From the NCBI RefSeq assembly GCF_028767125.1, contig NZ_JAKCWP010000005.1, forward strand, positions 248,001 to 312,000: DNA of 64,000 bases, read 5' to 3'. Below, piece after piece: positions 1 to 9,520 of the stretch; within the stretch, counting starts at the first letter, position 1; each line of letters opens with the position of its first letter. The notes beneath the pieces were generated by a model that worked only from the letters and a program-made list of their open reading frames with translations, had not been told where the DNA came from and made no database searches. Both the position numbers and the translations under genes were made by a program. The DNA is from Chelativorans sp. YIM 93263 (GTDB lineage: Bacteria > Pseudomonadota > Alphaproteobacteria > Rhizobiales > Rhizobiaceae).

Positions 1-537
1 CCGGACAATGCCAACGCGGCCAATATCACAGTTGCCGACATGGAGGACTACTTCGCCACGGTGCTGGAGCCCTCGTTCATGGGCGCTGATTGGGAGGCGA
101 ACTGGTCCAACTCCTCGCAGAGCGGAATCAGCAGCCGCATTTCACCTAACGAAACGGCCGAAACCTCGACAACCGCAAACGACGACGCCATGCGCAAGCT
201 CGCCATGGCCTCGACCGCATTGACCCGCCTGCTCGACGGGCCGTTGGATGACCAGACACGAGAATACGTTTACGAGCAGAGCCTGCAACTCGTGGGTGAA
301 GCGATTGCGGACGTGGCCTCGATCGAGTCGCGAATCGGTGTTGTCGAAAAGCGCATCATGGACACCAATGAACGGCTTTCCGCCCAGATGGATCTCTCCA
401 CGTCGTTGGTGAAAGACCTGGAAGGCGTCGACGTCTTGGAGGCATCGACCAAAGTCACCGAGCTTTTGACGCAGATCGAGGCATCCTATGCGCTGACCGC
501 CCGAATCCAGCAACTCAGCCTTTTACGCTACCTCTAA
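1..537 (+). CDS. flgL: Flagellar hook-associated protein FlgL, C-terminal part (5' end outside window)
   Basis: The reading frame is open from base 1 and ends at a TAA, so 178 C-terminal residues are visible and the start lies upstream of the window. FlgL (HAP3) forms the junction between hook and flagellin filament and is secreted by the flagellar export apparatus. The visible part has the flagellin-type C-terminal helices, rich in heptad-like Val, Ile and Leu spacing, ending LTARIQQLSLLRYL. It heads the gene order flgL-flaF-flbT-flgD-fliQ, the standard rhizobial late flagellar order, which supports FlgL over flagellin. Confidence 0.85.
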   Translation, partial: PDNANAANITVADMEDYFATVLEPSFMGADWEANWSNSSQSGISSRISPNETAETSTTANDDAMRKLAMASTALTRLLDGPLDDQTREYVYEQSLQLVGEAIADVASIESRIGVVEKRIMDTNERLSAQMDLSTSLVKDLEGVDVLEASTKVTELLTQIEASYALTARIQQLSLLRYL

Positions 538-562
538 TCGTCACGGAGCAATCGGGGCATTC

Positions 563-910
563 ATGTATGAGTTTTCCTATAGCGAGATCCAAACCGACTC
601 CGTTGCCGACGCAAAAGATCGCGAACGGCAATTGCTCACCCATTCCATCGAGCTTCTAACCGCCGCGCGGGACGCCGGTGCGAAATCTCAGGAATCGGTC
701 GATGCCATTCTTTTCATGAACCGGGTCTGGACGACCTTTGTGGAAGACCTCGGCAGCCCGGAAAACGAACTGCCGAAGGAATTGCGCGCCAACCTGATTT
801 CCATCGGTCTGTGGCTTCTGCGTGAAGGCGAGGAAGTACGCCAGGGGCGGTCCGGGAATTTCGATGGCCTGATTGAGGTCTCGCAGATTATTCGCGACGG
901 AATTCGATGA
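563..910 (+). CDS. flaF: Flagellar biosynthesis regulator FlaF
   Basis: This 115-residue cytoplasmic protein matches the FlaF family in length and in its N-terminal YSEIQTDS segment. In Caulobacter FlaF works against FlbT to permit flagellin translation and secretion. It starts 25 bases after flgL, and its TGA overlaps the flbT ATG (ATGA, 907-910), so the two antagonistic regulators are probably translationally coupled. Helical, with no membrane segment. The role here is inferred from family and position. Confidence 0.88.
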   Translation: MYEFSYSEIQTDSVADAKDRERQLLTHSIELLTAARDAGAKSQESVDAILFMNRVWTTFVEDLGSPENELPKELRANLISIGLWLLREGEEVRQGRSGNFDGLIEVSQIIRDGIR

Positions 911-1344
911 AGAACACGTTGAAAATCTCATTGAAGGCGAACGAAAAGATCTACGTCAATGGGGCCGTGATAAAGGCCGACCGCAAGGTTTCGCTCGAGT
1001 TTCTGAATGACGTGCAGTTCCTGCTGCAGCATCACGTGCTCCAGCCCGAAGACGCGACAACGCCACTCCGCCAGCTCTATTTCATCGCACAAATCATGTT
1101 GATGAACCCGGATGGAGCCGAAAGGGCGGGCGCCATGTTCCGTAACTCGGTCGCCAAGATGCTCGGCATCTTCAAGAACGAGCGTCTGCGGACCGGCCTC
1201 AAGGACGCCGACGAGCTGGTGTCCAGCGGTCAAGTCTATGAAGCGATGAAGGAAGTTCGAGCGCTTTATCCGCTGGAGGATGAAATCCTCGGCGTATCGG
1301 AAGACCACGTAGAAATGCCGCTTGCCAAAGCCGTAGGAGAATAG
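907..1344 (+). CDS. flbT: Flagellin translation repressor FlbT
   Basis: A 145-residue protein of the FlbT family. FlbT binds the 5' untranslated region of flagellin mRNA in Caulobacter and promotes its decay until the hook is complete; in other alphaproteobacteria it can act positively. The N-terminus ([19 protein letters not shown]) and the central [11 protein letters not shown] segment are family-like. It overlaps flaF by four bases and lies two bases before flgD, so it belongs to one transcript. Confidence 0.88.
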   Translation: MKNTLKISLKANEKIYVNGAVIKADRKVSLEFLNDVQFLLQHHVLQPEDATTPLRQLYFIAQIMLMNPDGAERAGAMFRNSVAKMLGIFKNERLRTGLKDADELVSSGQVYEAMKEVRALYPLEDEILGVSEDHVEMPLAKAVGE

Positions 1345-1346
1345 CC

Positions 1347-1742
1347 ATGGACGTGTCGGCCGTAACGCAATCCACGCAGAATAAGTCGACCGCCGGCTCA
1401 CCCCAAGCGGTGGACTATGAATCCTTTCTCAAACTGCTGGTCGCGGAGATGAAAAACCAGGATCCGACGAGCCCGATGGAATCGACCGACTACGTTGCCC
1501 AGCTCGCCGCGTTCTCACAAGTCGAACAGTCGGTGCAGACCAACAAGAAACTGGACGAGATCCTTCAGGCCTCGTCTCTTTCGCAGGCCGGCGGTCTTAT
1601 CGGACGCCAGATCACGTCACCGGATGGCTCAACCTCCGGTATTGTTGCTGAGGTGCGCCTCTACAGCGACGGCGTCGTGGCCATTCTGCAGAACGGAGAG
1701 CAGGTGATCGTCGGCCCGGGAGTAACGGTCAGCGAAGCATGA
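1347..1742 (+). CDS. flgD: Flagellar hook assembly scaffold FlgD (short form)
   Basis: FlgD caps the growing hook and is discarded when the hook is finished. The conserved block FLKLLVAEMKNQDPTSPMES followed by YVAQLAAFSQVEQ is at residues 27-62. At 131 residues it lacks most of the C-terminal barrel and Ig-like part of the enterobacterial protein, as is common in rhizobia. It overlaps fliQ by four bases (ATGA at 1739-1742). Confidence 0.92.
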   Translation: MDVSAVTQSTQNKSTAGSPQAVDYESFLKLLVAEMKNQDPTSPMESTDYVAQLAAFSQVEQSVQTNKKLDEILQASSLSQAGGLIGRQITSPDGSTSGIVAEVRLYSDGVVAILQNGEQVIVGPGVTVSEA

Positions 1743-2005
1743 ACGAGGCCGACGCACTCGATATTGTTCAATATGCAATCTGGACGGTACTGATCGCCTC
1801 CAGCCCGGCGGTGATCGTCGGCATGGTGGTGGGTATAGGTATCGCCCTTGTTCAGGCTCTCACACAAGTGCAGGAAATCACTCTGACATTCGTGCCGAAA
1901 ATCGTCGCCATCCTTCTGGCGGTGGCGATTTCTGGCCCCTTTGTCGGCGCACAGATATCTTCCTTTTCCAATGTCATTTTCCAGCGCATTCAGGACGGCT
2001 TCTAG
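1739..2005 (+). CDS. fliQ: Flagellar export apparatus subunit FliQ
   Basis: An 88-residue inner-membrane protein with two hydrophobic hairpin segments and the FliQ-typical AIWTVLIASSPAVIVGMVVG stretch. FliQ forms the export gate with FliP and FliR. Its stop shares the four bases CTAG (2002-2005) with the stop of the fructokinase gene on the other strand. In related genomes flhA normally follows directly; here a 5.3 kb fructose module intervenes. Confidence 0.93.
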   Translation: MNEADALDIVQYAIWTVLIASSPAVIVGMVVGIGIALVQALTQVQEITLTFVPKIVAILLAVAISGPFVGAQISSFSNVIFQRIQDGF

Positions 2006-2931
2006 AACGTTAGTAGCTCCCCCCGCCAAGGCGGATTCGCGCCGGCGCGCGAGACCGTCAAAGCAGCCACGTGGCCAGCGAAGGCCAATGCCTCGCGAAC
2101 AATCTCTTCATTCAGTTGAGCCATGCCCTGTTTGGTCAGTACACCAGCCTGACGCATGGCTGTCAGCATACCGGCATTGAAGGCATCCCCCGCACCGACG
2201 GTGTCCACTACGTCCACCCTCTCGGCTTTCACCGATACCGTGCCGCCGGCCCAGTAAGCCGATGCGCCCCTTGCTCCGCTGGTAACAATGATCAGTTTCG
2301 CACCCGATGCGAGGATATCGGCGGCAGCTTCGGAATAAGAGGCGCCGATGCCGAGCCAATCCAGGTCCTCTTCTGAAATTTTCACGATATCAGCCATCGC
2401 AGCCATACGCTGCATACGCGCTCTGTGTGCCTCAGCATCCTTGATGAACGCCGGCCGGATGTTCGGATCAAACATTGTGACCCGTGCAGCGTGCTCGCGC
2501 GCCATCAGCGCCTCATAGGCGCTTCCAGACGGTTCCGTAGCCAGGCTGATCCCTCCGAAGAGAAGTGCCGCCACGTCATTTCCGAGATCTGGTAGATCTG
2601 CATTGGCGAGCGTACGCCCGGCGGTGTTCTCATCATAAAAAAAGTAGCTTGCCTGCCCCTCATCCAGGCTCACAAAGGCAAGCGTCGTAGGGCGGTTGGT
2701 GATCCTGGCATAGGAAAAATCGACGTGACTTTCGCGCAGGGCTTCCTGCAATCGAACGCCGAACAAATCATCCGAAAGACCGGAAAAGAATGAGACCGGC
2801 ACACCTAGCCGGCCAAGCGCCAGCGCACTGTTAAACACCGATCCGCCGACATAAGGGGCAAAGACCTTTTCGCCGCTCTCCGTTTTCCGCGGCAGCATAT
2901 CTATCAGCGCCTCACCGCAGCACACAATCAT
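2002..2931 (-). CDS. frcK: PfkB-family fructokinase
   Basis: A 309-residue ribokinase-family sugar kinase that phosphorylates imported sugar in the cytoplasm, probably fructose given the neighbours. The N-terminus MIVCCGEALIDMLPR is the family's substrate-side motif, and DTVGAGDAFNAGM near residue 245 is PfkB signature 2 with the catalytic Asp. I chose the ATG at 2931 because GGAG lies six bases before it; an ATG four codons upstream has no clear ribosome site. It follows the ROK gene by a short gap and is probably co-transcribed with it. The symbol follows the S. meliloti frc system. Confidence 0.85.
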   Translation of the reverse strand: MIVCCGEALIDMLPRKTESGEKVFAPYVGGSVFNSALALGRLGVPVSFFSGLSDDLFGVRLQEALRESHVDFSYARITNRPTTLAFVSLDEGQASYFFYDENTAGRTLANADLPDLGNDVAALLFGGISLATEPSGSAYEALMAREHAARVTMFDPNIRPAFIKDAEAHRARMQRMAAMADIVKISEEDLDWLGIGASYSEAAADILASGAKLIIVTSGARGASAYWAGGTVSVKAERVDVVDTVGAGDAFNAGMLTAMRQAGVLTKQGMAQLNEEIVREALAFAGHVAALTVSRAGANPPWRGELLTF

Positions 2932-2950
2932 CTCTATCTCCATGCTTTAC

Positions 2951-4162
2951 TCAAAAAGGTGACTGCGCACCCACAAGGAAGCGGTCAGCGAGTGGCAGGC
3001 TCGCGCCTCCGAGCGCGCGGGCATCCCGACCGACGGTACCCTCGCGCACTTCGGGCAGCGTGAGGCCTTCGGAATCGAGCTGACCCAATGCATGCCTGGC
3101 CCGTTCAACAATACCCGCACGAACGGAAAGGGGCAGCCACCCGTCAATGATGGTCGCCTGGAAATCAATGAGTGCCGACGCGGCAAGAATGGTATGCGCC
3201 AGACCGTTTGCGGCGCTTTCCATCCATTCCTCCAGACCTGCATCCGGCGCGCCCCAATCGTCCGGTGAGGTCCAAAGATGCCCGGTATCCTTTCCGCGCG
3301 CCAATAACGCCTTCTCGAACACGGTTATGGAGGCAACATCGATGAGTTGCTGTGTGCCCCCCTTCTTTCCCGGCACAGGCATGGATCCCAGCGAGCCGGC
3401 ATTCCCTGTGCGCCCACTGAACAGATGTCCGCCGAGCGCGATGCCTCCGCCCACAAAAGCGCCGATGTAGAAGTAGATGAAGTCACCCTCCGGCGCGGAA
3501 GCACCGAATACCAGTTCGGCGCCGCAAGCGGCAGTGGCATCGTTCTGCAGATAGACCGGAAAGGGAAAGCGTTCAGCAAGCGAAGCGCGTATATCCGCCT
3601 CACGCCAGCCGTCCATCGCGCCGGGTGGTGCTCCCGCCGCGTCGGCCCAGTTCCAGAGGCCGAAAGGGATCGCGATCCCCAGACCGGCCACCCGGTTCCA
3701 GGTCCGCTCATCGGCCTGCGCCGCGATCGATTCGATATCCGCTTCCACGGCTTCGATGGTCTTTTCAGGCGTGGGATACGTGTAGGAACGCCGGTGCATA
3801 TGGCGGATCGTGCCGCAAAAGTCGATCAGAGCGAGATCGGAACTACGCCGACCGATTTTCAGGCCGAGGAAATAGGCTCCATCGGGGTTCAGGCCCATCG
3901 GGATGGAGGGCTGGCCAACCTTCCCGCGTTGCGGCGCCCCGCGCACCAGGAGTTCTTCGGCTTCCAGCGCTCGCACGATGACTGAAACCGTCTGAGCGGA
4001 AAGTCCCGTCATGCGCGCAATCTCGGTCTTGGCAAGGCTGCCATGCCGGCGCAGCAGGGAAAGCACCAGGCGCTCGTTAAAGTCGCGCATACCGCTCTGG
4101 TTGGTGCCCAGACTTCGCTGCAGCGCCCGCACACCTTCGCTGCCTGTCGCCACGCTTTCCAT
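2951..4162 (-). CDS. frcR: ROK-family transcriptional regulator of the fructose module
   Basis: A 403-residue repressor-type ROK protein. An N-terminal winged helix-turn-helix (about residues 29-75, with LAKTEIARMTGLSAQTVS) precedes a ROK sugar-kinase-like domain with the glycine-rich GGGIALGGHLFSG segment. The cysteine zinc motif (CxCGxxGC) that follows GNAGSLG in most ROK proteins is absent. The ATG at 4162 is preferred over an upstream start because AGAGG lies just before it. It diverges from frcB across about 200 bases holding a palindrome at 4238-4250. The ligand is inferred to be fructose or its phosphate. Confidence 0.82.
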   Translation of the reverse strand: MESVATGSEGVRALQRSLGTNQSGMRDFNERLVLSLLRRHGSLAKTEIARMTGLSAQTVSVIVRALEAEELLVRGAPQRGKVGQPSIPMGLNPDGAYFLGLKIGRRSSDLALIDFCGTIRHMHRRSYTYPTPEKTIEAVEADIESIAAQADERTWNRVAGLGIAIPFGLWNWADAAGAPPGAMDGWREADIRASLAERFPFPVYLQNDATAACGAELVFGASAPEGDFIYFYIGAFVGGGIALGGHLFSGRTGNAGSLGSMPVPGKKGGTQQLIDVASITVFEKALLARGKDTGHLWTSPDDWGAPDAGLEEWMESAANGLAHTILAASALIDFQATIIDGWLPLSVRAGIVERARHALGQLDSEGLTLPEVREGTVGRDARALGGASLPLADRFLVGAQSPF

Positions 4163-4237
4163 GAGGTGGCCCTCTTTTCGCTTCTGACCGAGGTGCGCGC
4201 ACAATGCTGCGCCGCCGCACCCGAGTCAATAAATAAG

Positions 4238-4250
4238 TAAATCTGATTTA
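4238..4250. promoter_or_regulatory. Candidate ROK operator between frcR and frcB
   Basis: The sequence TAAATCTGATTTA is a perfect 6-1-6 inverted repeat in an AT-rich patch of the divergent promoter region. It is flanked by a TTGACA hexamer on the plus strand (4255-4260) and a TTGACT hexamer on the minus strand (4230-4225). A regulator bound here could block both directions. The matching -10 boxes are weak, so promoter assignment is tentative. Confidence 0.45.
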
Positions 4251-4359
4251 TATATTGACAGTGGCTGTGACGTTCTGTTTCCTGTTGAGAGCGTGCAAGA
4301 TCACGAGAGATCGGCACGAAGCTGCGGCATCGCGTACGATGAGATTCTGGGAGGAAAAT

Positions 4360-5397
4360 GTGACCAAACACACGCTACTGAAAACCACCGCACTTGCGCT
4401 TGCCGGCGCAAGCTTTCTCGGCTTGGCACAACCGGCTGCCGCTCAGGAGGATGTTTCCGCTTGCCTGATTACGAAGACAGACATCAATCCGTTCTTCGTC
4501 AAGATGAAGGAAGGCGCGACGCAGAAGGCGGAAGAACTCGGAGTCGAGCTTTCCACCTATGCCGGCCGTGTAGACGGCGATCATGAAACCCAGCAGCAGG
4601 CAATGGAGAGCTGCATCGCCGCGGGCGTCGATGGCATTCTCATCACTGCCTCCGACACGAAGGCCATCGTGCCGCTAGTTAATACCGCGCGCGAACAGGG
4701 CATCCTGGTGATCGCTCTCGACACGCCGTTGCAGCCCATCGACGCTGCCGACGCGACCTTCGCGACCGACAACTTCGAGGCAGGCCGGCTGATCGGCGCC
4801 TGGGCGAAGGCGAAGCTCGGCGACGAGGCCGAGAATGCGCGCATCGCCTTTCTTGACCTCAACGAGAGCCAGCCCTCGGTCGGCGTCCTGCGCGACCAGG
4901 GCTTCATGACGGGTTTCGGGATCGACACGGCCAACCCCAATCAATGGGGTGACGAGGACGATCCGCGCATCGTCGGCCACGAAGCAACCCAGGGCAATGA
5001 GGAAGGCGGCCGCAGGGCGATGGAGAACCTGCTCCAGGTCGAGCCGAACCTGAACGTCGTTTACACTATCAATGAACCTTCGGCGGCCGGTGCCTACGAG
5101 GCGCTTAACTCGTTTGGGAAAGCCAGCGACGTGCTCCTCGTCTCAATCGACGGCGGCTGCCCCGGCGTTGAAAACGTTGCCGAGGGCATCATCGGAGCCA
5201 CCGCACAGCAATATCCACTTCTGATGGCATCGATGGGCATCGAAGCGATTGCCCAGTACGCCGAGGATGGGACTGTGCCGGAGCCGAGCGAGGGACTTGA
5301 TTTCTTCAACACGGGTGTCAACCTCGTCACCGACGATCCTGTCGAAGAAATCCCGTCCATCTCCGTTGAGGAGGGGCTCGACCGCTGCTGGGGTTGA
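4360..5397 (+). CDS. frcB: Fructose ABC transporter, periplasmic binding protein FrcB
   Basis: A 345-residue sugar-binding protein of the ribose/fructose type. A signal peptide spans about residues 1-27, ending QPAAA before QED. The GTG start at 4360 is chosen because GGGAGG at 4349-4354 is well spaced; that site would lie inside the gene if the upstream ATG at 4339 were used. It is the first gene of frcB-frcC-frcA. A GC-rich hairpin follows the stop, which could protect the frcB part of the message and give excess binding protein. Confidence 0.88.
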   Translation: MTKHTLLKTTALALAGASFLGLAQPAAAQEDVSACLITKTDINPFFVKMKEGATQKAEELGVELSTYAGRVDGDHETQQQAMESCIAAGVDGILITASDTKAIVPLVNTAREQGILVIALDTPLQPIDAADATFATDNFEAGRLIGAWAKAKLGDEAENARIAFLDLNESQPSVGVLRDQGFMTGFGIDTANPNQWGDEDDPRIVGHEATQGNEEGGRRAMENLLQVEPNLNVVYTINEPSAAGAYEALNSFGKASDVLLVSIDGGCPGVENVAEGIIGATAQQYPLLMASMGIEAIAQYAEDGTVPEPSEGLDFFNTGVNLVTDDPVEEIPSISVEEGLDRCWG

Positions 5398-5423
5398 TCC
5401 CGGCGTCACCTCGTTGACTTGAC

Positions 5424-5447
5424 GGGGCGGTCCACATGGGCCGCCCC
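5424..5447 (+). other. Intercistronic hairpin between frcB and frcC
   Basis: A ten-base-pair stem (GGGGCGGTCC against GGGCCGCCCC, with one U-G wobble) closes the four-base loop ACAT. It lies 26 bases after the frcB stop and 22 bases before the frcC start. No T-run follows, so it looks like an mRNA-stabilising or attenuating element rather than a full terminator. Confidence 0.6.
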
Positions 5448-5469
5448 CGATGATGCCGAAGAGACAGAC

Positions 5470-6516
5470 ATGACCGACATGAGCAAGGACGAGAGCGCGA
5501 GCGAGCAGTTCGCGCAGTTCGAGCATGCCACGCGCGGCCCCGTGGTGGCCGTACAGCGATTCCTGCACGCCAACCCGACGATGGTGCCACTCATCGTGCT
5601 TGTGCTGTCGACGATGATCTTCGGGCTGATCTCACCCAATTTCTTTTCCGCCTTCAACCTGTCCCTGATCATGCAGCAGGTGGCGATCGTCGGTACGCTG
5701 GCGGCGGCGCAGAGCCTCGTCATTCTCACCGCCGGCATTGATCTTTCGGTGGCCGCCGTCATGGTGATGATCTCGGTTATCATGGGCCGGCTATCGATCG
5801 ATTTCGGCCTGCCCGTGCCAATCGCCATCATGGCGGGCATGCTTTGCGGGCTCGTGACGGGGGCCGTCAACGGTCTACTCGTAACCATCGTGCGCCTGCC
5901 GCCCTTCATCACCACGCTGGGCACGTGGAACGTGTTCCTGGCGCTCAACTACTATTTTTCGGGCCGTGAGACGATCCGCTCGCAGACGTTGGACGCGGAA
6001 GCGCCGCTCCTGAAGCTCTTCGGCGAACGTTTCGAGATCGGCGGCGCGGTGCTAACTTGGGGCGTGGTCTTGATGATCGCAATCTTTTTCGTCCTTTGGT
6101 ACGTACTGCAGCACACCGCCTGGGGCCGACGCATTTACGCTGTCGGCGACGATAAGGAAGCGGCGGAACTCGCCGGCATCCGCACAGATCGAATGCTCAT
6201 CTCGGTTTACATGGTGGCAGGCTTTATCGTGGCGCTCGCGGCATGGTCGTCCATCGGCCGCGTCGGCTCGGTCTCGCCCACCTCCTTCTTCGAGGCCAAT
6301 TTGCAATCCATCACCGCGGTGGTCATCGGCGGCATCTCGCTTTTTGGCGGACGCGGCTCGATCCTCGGGCCCATGCTCGGAGCGCTGATCGTGGGCGTGT
6401 TCAATTCGGGCTTGAGATTGGCCGGCGTAGAAGTGCTGTGGCAGCTTTTCGCCACGGGCTGGCTCATCATCCTGGCGGTCGCCATCGACCAGTGGATCAG
6501 AAAGGTGTCGGCATGA
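5470..6516 (+). CDS. frcC: Fructose ABC transporter permease FrcC
   Basis: A 348-residue polytopic permease of the RbsC/FrcC (BPD_transp_2) family that forms the membrane channel. A cytoplasmic tail of about 40 residues is followed by multiple membrane segments. The conserved LTAGIDLSVAAVMVM and GRGSILGPMLGAL segments are present. The ATG at 5470 is chosen over an upstream TTG because it avoids the intercistronic hairpin. The stop overlaps the frcA start (ATGA at 6513-6516). Confidence 0.9.
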   Translation: MTDMSKDESASEQFAQFEHATRGPVVAVQRFLHANPTMVPLIVLVLSTMIFGLISPNFFSAFNLSLIMQQVAIVGTLAAAQSLVILTAGIDLSVAAVMVMISVIMGRLSIDFGLPVPIAIMAGMLCGLVTGAVNGLLVTIVRLPPFITTLGTWNVFLALNYYFSGRETIRSQTLDAEAPLLKLFGERFEIGGAVLTWGVVLMIAIFFVLWYVLQHTAWGRRIYAVGDDKEAAELAGIRTDRMLISVYMVAGFIVALAAWSSIGRVGSVSPTSFFEANLQSITAVVIGGISLFGGRGSILGPMLGALIVGVFNSGLRLAGVEVLWQLFATGWLIILAVAIDQWIRKVSA

Positions 6517-7292
6517 CGGAACCGGTTCTCAAGGCACGTGGAATCGTCAAGCGCTACGGCCACGTCGTGGCCCTCGACAGGGCCGATTTCGACCTCTATC
6601 CCGGCGAAGTTCTGGCCGTAATCGGCGACAACGGCGCCGGCAAATCGTCGCTGATCAAGGCCCTTTCCGGCGCCATCCAGATCGACAGCGGCGAGATTAC
6701 GTTAAATGGTGAGCCGACCACCTTCACCTCGCCGCTGTCCGCCCGCCAGGCCGGCATCGAGACAGTCTACCAGACGCTGGCGCTGTCACCGGCACTGTCG
6801 ATCACCGACAACATGTTCATGGGCCGCGAAATCCGGAAAGCCGGCGTGCTCGGCAAGCTCTTGAAGATGCTCGATCATGCTGAGATGGAGCGTCAGGCAC
6901 GCCAGAAGCTCGCTGAACTCGGCCTTCTGACCATCCAGAACATCAATCAAGCCGTGGAGACGCTTTCAGGCGGCCAGCGTCAGGGTGTGGCCGTGGCACG
7001 CGCTGTTTCTTTCGGCTCCAAACTGGTGATCATGGACGAGCCGACGGCCGCTCTTGGCGTTAAGGAATCGCGCCGCGTGCTAGATCTCATCCAGGATGTG
7101 CGCGCGCGCGGCCTGCCCATCGTACTCATTTCGCACAACATGCCGCACGTTTTCGAGGTAGCCGACCGCATTCATATCCACCGGCTCGGAAGGCGCCTGT
7201 GTGTGATTGATCCGAAAGATTATACGATGTCGGACGCGGTGGCCTTCATGACCGGCGCCAAGGAGCCACCGCAGGAGGCGCTGGCCGCATAA
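6513..7292 (+). CDS. frcA: Fructose ABC transporter ATP-binding protein FrcA
   Basis: A 259-residue single-domain ABC ATPase, unlike the duplicated RbsA. Walker A GDNGAGKSS is at residues 38-46, the signature LSGGQRQGVAVARA near residue 150, and Walker B LVIMDEPTAALG follows. The C-terminal RLGRRLCVIDPKDYTMSDAV is typical of the FrcA branch. The frame is open much further upstream inside frcC, but the ATG at 6513 overlapping the frcC stop is the sensible start. Confidence 0.92.
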   Translation: MTEPVLKARGIVKRYGHVVALDRADFDLYPGEVLAVIGDNGAGKSSLIKALSGAIQIDSGEITLNGEPTTFTSPLSARQAGIETVYQTLALSPALSITDNMFMGREIRKAGVLGKLLKMLDHAEMERQARQKLAELGLLTIQNINQAVETLSGGQRQGVAVARAVSFGSKLVIMDEPTAALGVKESRRVLDLIQDVRARGLPIVLISHNMPHVFEVADRIHIHRLGRRLCVIDPKDYTMSDAVAFMTGAKEPPQEALAA

Positions 7293-7369
7293 TCACGGCC
7301 ATCGGGAGGCTCCGTCCTCGCACAAGTTTCGCTGCCTATCCTGTCTCTACGGAGGCATGAGAGGCGCGT

Positions 7370-9457
7370 ATGGCACTGAGTGAAAGCGCAATCGACACCC
7401 GCCCACAGGGGCATGGACGCGATGTCGGCTTTGCCGTCGGCATTCTCACCATCCTTGCGGTGCTGTTCCTGCCGATTCCGGCATTCCTCATCGACATCGG
7501 CCTGACCTTTTCGATCGCCTTCTCCGTGCTCATTCTGATGGTGGCGCTATGGATCCAGCGCCCGCTCGACTTTTCCTCCTTTCCGACCATCCTGCTGATC
7601 GCCACGATGCTGCGCCTATCGCTCAACATAGCGACGACGCGCATGATCTTGTCTAACGGTCAGCAGGGCACGGACGCCGCGGGTTACGTGATTGGAGGCT
7701 TCTCCAACCTGGTGATGAGCGGCGATTTCGTCATCGGATTGATCGTGTTCCTGATACTCATCGTGGTGAATTTCCTGGTCATCACCAAGGGATCCACCCG
7801 CATAGCCGAGGTCGGCGCCCGCTTTACGCTCGATGCTATCCCCGGCAAACAGATGTCCATCGACGCTGATCTGTCCGCCGGAATGATCGACGAAAAGGAG
7901 GCTCAGCACCGCCGCCGCGAGTTGGAAGAGGAAAGCTCCTTCTTCGGCGCCATGGACGGCGCCTCGAAATTCGTCCGCGGCGATGCGATCGCTGGCCTCC
8001 TGATTACAGCTATCAACATCGTAGGCGGCATCGCCATAGGCTATTGGCGCCACGGCATGGATTTGAACCAAGCCTCGGACATCTTCACCAAACTCTCTGT
8101 CGGCGATGGGCTCGTCACGCAAATCCCGGCGTTGATCGTCTCTCTCGCCGCCGGTCTGCTGGTCTCCAAGGGCGGCACGCGCGGTTCTGCCGACCAGGCG
8201 GTCTTTGGTCAGCTCAGCGCCTATCCCCGCGCGCTTTTCGTGGCGGGGGCGCTATTGCTCGTCATGGCATTGATGCCCGGTCTGCCCGCCCTGCCATTCC
8301 TCGTTCTCGCGGGCACGATGGCGGGCCTCGGCTACGTTCTGCCGAAGCGGGAGCGCCAGCGCGCCGCCGAAGCCGCTGAGTCGGCAAAGCAACAGCAGCA
8401 GAGCGTGGAAGAAGAAGAGCACAATTCGGTTAAAGCCTCACTGAAAACTGCCGAGATCGAGCTCCTGATCGGAAAACAACTTTCCACGCGGCTGCTCGCG
8501 TCCCATCAGGAGTTGGCTTTCCGCATGAACAAGATGCGTAAGAAGTTCGCCGCCCAGTATGGTTTCGTCGTGCCGGAAGTGCGGCTTGCCGACGACTTCT
8601 CCGTTCCGCCGAAATCCTACCAGATCAAAATTCACGGTACCGTCGTTGCCGAGTATCAGCTCCGTGTGGGCGAAGTGATGGTGCTTCTGGGCAGCAAGCC
8701 GCTACCGGACCTTCCGGGCGAAGAGGTGAAGGAGCCAGCCTTCGGCATGCGTGCCTACTCTGTCCCGGAAATGTTCACTGAGGATCTGAAAAACGCCCAG
8801 CTCCCCTTTGCAGACAATCTATCGGTTCTGCTCACACATCTGAGCGAAGTCATCCGCAACAACCTGCCCCAACTCCTGTCCTACAAGGACATGAAGGCCC
8901 TGATTGAGCGGCTGGATCCCGAATACCGCAAGCTCGCGGACGAAATCTGCTCCTCCCACATCACATATCCCGGCCTCCAGGCCGTGCTCAAATTGCTGCT
9001 TGCCGAGCGCGTCTCAATCCGCAACCTGCATCTCATCATCGAAGCCATTGCCGAAATCGCGCCGCATATCCGTCGCACTGAGCAGATCGTCGAGCACGTG
9101 CGCATCCGCATGGCACAGCAGATCTGTGGCGACCTGAGCGAACGCGGTGTTCTGAAGGTGTTGCGCCTCGGCAATCGCTGGGATCTCGCCTTTCACCAGA
9201 GCCTCAAGCGCGATGCAAAGGGCGAGGTACGCGAGTTCGACATCGATCCGCGCCAGCTTGAAGAATTCGGTCAGGAAGCGAACAAGGCCATCCGCACGCA
9301 TCTGGACGCTGGTGAACGTTTTGCGCTCGTCACCGCGCCCGAAGCGCGACCCTATGTGCGCATGATTGTCGAGCGCCTGTTCCCCACTCTGCCCGTCCTC
9401 AGCCATGTGGAAATCGCCAAGGGAGTGGAACTGCGTGTTCTGGGCTCGATCTCTTAA
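7370..9457 (+). CDS. flhA: Flagellar export apparatus protein FlhA
   Basis: This 695-residue protein forms the nonameric export gate ring. The N-terminal half is a bundle of membrane helices. The FHIPEP-family signature region ([19 protein letters not shown]) is near residue 150. The C-terminal half is the cytosolic domain that docks export chaperones. It begins 77 bases after frcA and resumes the flagellar order interrupted after fliQ. AGAGG at 7360-7364 precedes the ATG. Confidence 0.97.
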   Translation: MALSESAIDTRPQGHGRDVGFAVGILTILAVLFLPIPAFLIDIGLTFSIAFSVLILMVALWIQRPLDFSSFPTILLIATMLRLSLNIATTRMILSNGQQGTDAAGYVIGGFSNLVMSGDFVIGLIVFLILIVVNFLVITKGSTRIAEVGARFTLDAIPGKQMSIDADLSAGMIDEKEAQHRRRELEEESSFFGAMDGASKFVRGDAIAGLLITAINIVGGIAIGYWRHGMDLNQASDIFTKLSVGDGLVTQIPALIVSLAAGLLVSKGGTRGSADQAVFGQLSAYPRALFVAGALLLVMALMPGLPALPFLVLAGTMAGLGYVLPKRERQRAAEAAESAKQQQQSVEEEEHNSVKASLKTAEIELLIGKQLSTRLLASHQELAFRMNKMRKKFAAQYGFVVPEVRLADDFSVPPKSYQIKIHGTVVAEYQLRVGEVMVLLGSKPLPDLPGEEVKEPAFGMRAYSVPEMFTEDLKNAQLPFADNLSVLLTHLSEVIRNNLPQLLSYKDMKALIERLDPEYRKLADEICSSHITYPGLQAVLKLLLAERVSIRNLHLIIEAIAEIAPHIRRTEQIVEHVRIRMAQQICGDLSERGVLKVLRLGNRWDLAFHQSLKRDAKGEVREFDIDPRQLEEFGQEANKAIRTHLDAGERFALVTAPEARPYVRMIVERLFPTLPVLSHVEIAKGVELRVLGSIS

Positions 9458-9520
9458 GCGATGGCGAGCCTCATCCCAGTTGTCACGCGCTATCGCTTGA
9501 GCGTGCAAAGGCGGTAGGCA

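Noticed and set aside
6243-6512. A 90-codon extension at the start of frcA.
   Set aside because: It lies inside the frcC reading frame. The ATG at 6513 overlapping the frcC stop gives a normal ABC ATPase.
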